Shown piece by piece: positions 14,045 through 14,845 of a DNA stretch of 14,845 nt. The position numbers and the translations under genes are program-made. The first letter of the stretch is position 1. Each line of letters opens with the position of its first letter. Location of the stretch: NCBI GenBank assembly GCA_036524155.1, contig DATDCV010000391.1, positions 1 to 14,845 on the forward strand. The letters run 5' to 3'. Under the pieces are notes generated by a model. It worked only from the letters and a program-made list of their open reading frames with translations, made no database searches and was not told where the DNA came from. Source of the DNA: DATDCV01 sp036524155. Its GTDB lineage: Bacteria; Verrucomicrobiota; Verrucomicrobiia; Limisphaerales; UBA8199.

Positions 14045-14845
14045 ATGACTTCCGTTCTACGCACCCATCGTCTCACCTCTATCCACTGGTTTGCCCAGGC
14101 GTTGCGCTTCTCGGTGATCTTGTTGGCTCCTGGCGCCAGCCACGCCGGTTTCTCGCCGATTCCCTTAACGGCGCAAAGCCACAATCATGATCTGGTCGTT
14201 GAACGCACGGCACCGGCGCCGCTGGGGCTGGCGACAACGGCTTCGGTGGACGGGGGGCTGGGGAACACCGGATATAGCTGGTTTGAGAGCGGGTATAATG
14301 CAAGTTGGCCGGCAACGGGCTTGCCGGCGGCGGGTTCATCGATCGTCAGCGAGCTGGCAACGGACCACGAATACGGATTGGCGCCGGATTACCGAACGAA
14401 CAACGGGGTGCTGATTGATTCGGTCGTAACGCGGGCAGAACTTACGCTGGCATCGCCGGTGCGGTTGGTGGGGATATCGTTTCTGCTGAGCGGGGCGCAC
14501 GATGGGGGTTGGGGGGCGATTGCGTGCGGGATTCACCACGAGGATGGGACAGTCGAGACGAACAGCATTCGGTGTTACGATTGGGTCGATAACACGCGGC
14601 CGTACGCGTACACGGCGAACGGGCGGGTGAATGTGGGGATGTTCAGTTTCGCGAACATCAACGGGAACCTGCCGAAATTGTATTCGGCCGACGTGAGCCT
14701 GACGAACAATGCGAGTCTGGTTACGGGGGTGGAACTGTGGTATGTGAGCGGGACGGGGCATAGCGTGGTGATGGCAGTGAGCGGGGCGGCAGCAGCGCCG
14801 GGGCCATTCAGTCCGCTTGCGGTGAGCGGTTATAATGCGGATGTG
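14045..14845 (+). CDS. secreted protein of unknown function (3' end missing)
   Basis: The frame is open from ATG 14045 to the last base (267 residues, no stop). GGAG at 14035-14038, 6 bases before the ATG, supports the start, as does a long signal peptide (residues 1-34, ...FSVILLAPGASHA, cleavage before Gly35). The mature start, FSPIPLTAQSHNHDLVVERT, and later patterns (GNTGYSWFESGYN, ATGLPAAGS, GLAPDY-TNNGVLIDS, LTLASPVRLVGISFLLSGAH, NGRVNVGMFSF, LYSADVSLTN) recall a family of verrucomicrobial secreted beta-sandwich proteins without an assigned role; this is from memory. From about 14190 the coding strand is unusually G-rich, with GGG and GCG codons favoured over the GGC and GCC preferred in rpoC, so codon use differs clearly. 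Possible promoter at 13969-13997. Confidence 0.8.
   Translation, partial: MTSVLRTHRLTSIHWFAQALRFSVILLAPGASHAGFSPIPLTAQSHNHDLVVERTAPAPLGLATTASVDGGLGNTGYSWFESGYNASWPATGLPAAGSSIVSELATDHEYGLAPDYRTNNGVLIDSVVTRAELTLASPVRLVGISFLLSGAHDGGWGAIACGIHHEDGTVETNSIRCYDWVDNTRPYAYTANGRVNVGMFSFANINGNLPKLYSADVSLTNNASLVTGVELWYVSGTGHSVVMAVSGAAAAPGPFSPLAVSGYNADV

Noticed and set aside
1..14845. tRNA or rRNA genes
   Set aside because: No cloverleaf with a TTCGA-type loop or conserved rRNA stretches was noticed on either strand by eye; a covariance-model scan was not possible.

Overview
The window is high-GC DNA that most resembles the phylum Verrucomicrobiota, probably a Pedosphaera/Limisphaera-type soil or freshwater lineage. 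This is inferred, not proven. The pointers are a beta-prime RNA polymerase subunit with the Gram-negative type of trigger-loop insertion, a PEP-CTERM surface protein, two secreted proteins ending in a 'SS-L--W ... FYR' tail typical of that phylum, a Tat-exported sugar-isomerase-like enzyme, and many degenerate intergenic repeats.

Layout. 1-2964 (+) is the 3' two thirds of rpoC. It is followed 18 bases later by a Tat-signal TIM-barrel isomerase-like gene (2983-3891, +), where a ribosomal-protein gene would be more usual. That gene runs tail to tail, with overlapping stop codons, into a large secreted Ig-domain protein (3888-6008, -). 6009-7000 is non-coding and holds a GC hairpin, three families of 8- or 9-base degenerate tandem repeats and a possible terminator. 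7001-7636 (-) is a PEP-CTERM protein. 7832-8372 (-) holds a chain of tiny overlapping reading frames that look like two diverged copies of a peptide-plus-membrane-protein module. 8509-9873 (+) is a secreted beta-propeller protein with eight repeats. 9870-10764 is a gene graveyard and repeat region: a frameshifted YceK-like lipoprotein remnant, an 8-mer repeat, a 186-bp nested palindrome and a second inverted repeat. 10765-13593 (-) is a two-gene capsule/exopolysaccharide export operon: a Wza-like export protein followed by a Wzc-like chain-length regulator fused to a BY-kinase. A nested dyad covers the start codon of the first gene. Upstream lies a 145-bp palindromic element bracketed by 8-bp direct repeats, which I read as a MITE-like insertion. 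From 14045 (+) a secreted protein of unknown function runs off the end.

Together, apart from rpoC, the recognisable genes concern the cell envelope: exported enzymes, surface proteins with three kinds of C-terminal end, and polysaccharide export under tyrosine-kinase control. The least explained parts are the tiny-gene module at 7832-8372, the MITE-like element at 13799-13959, the nested dyad at 13591-13632 and the 10288-10473 palindrome. All similarity statements rest on reading the sequence and on memory of the families; no database search was run.
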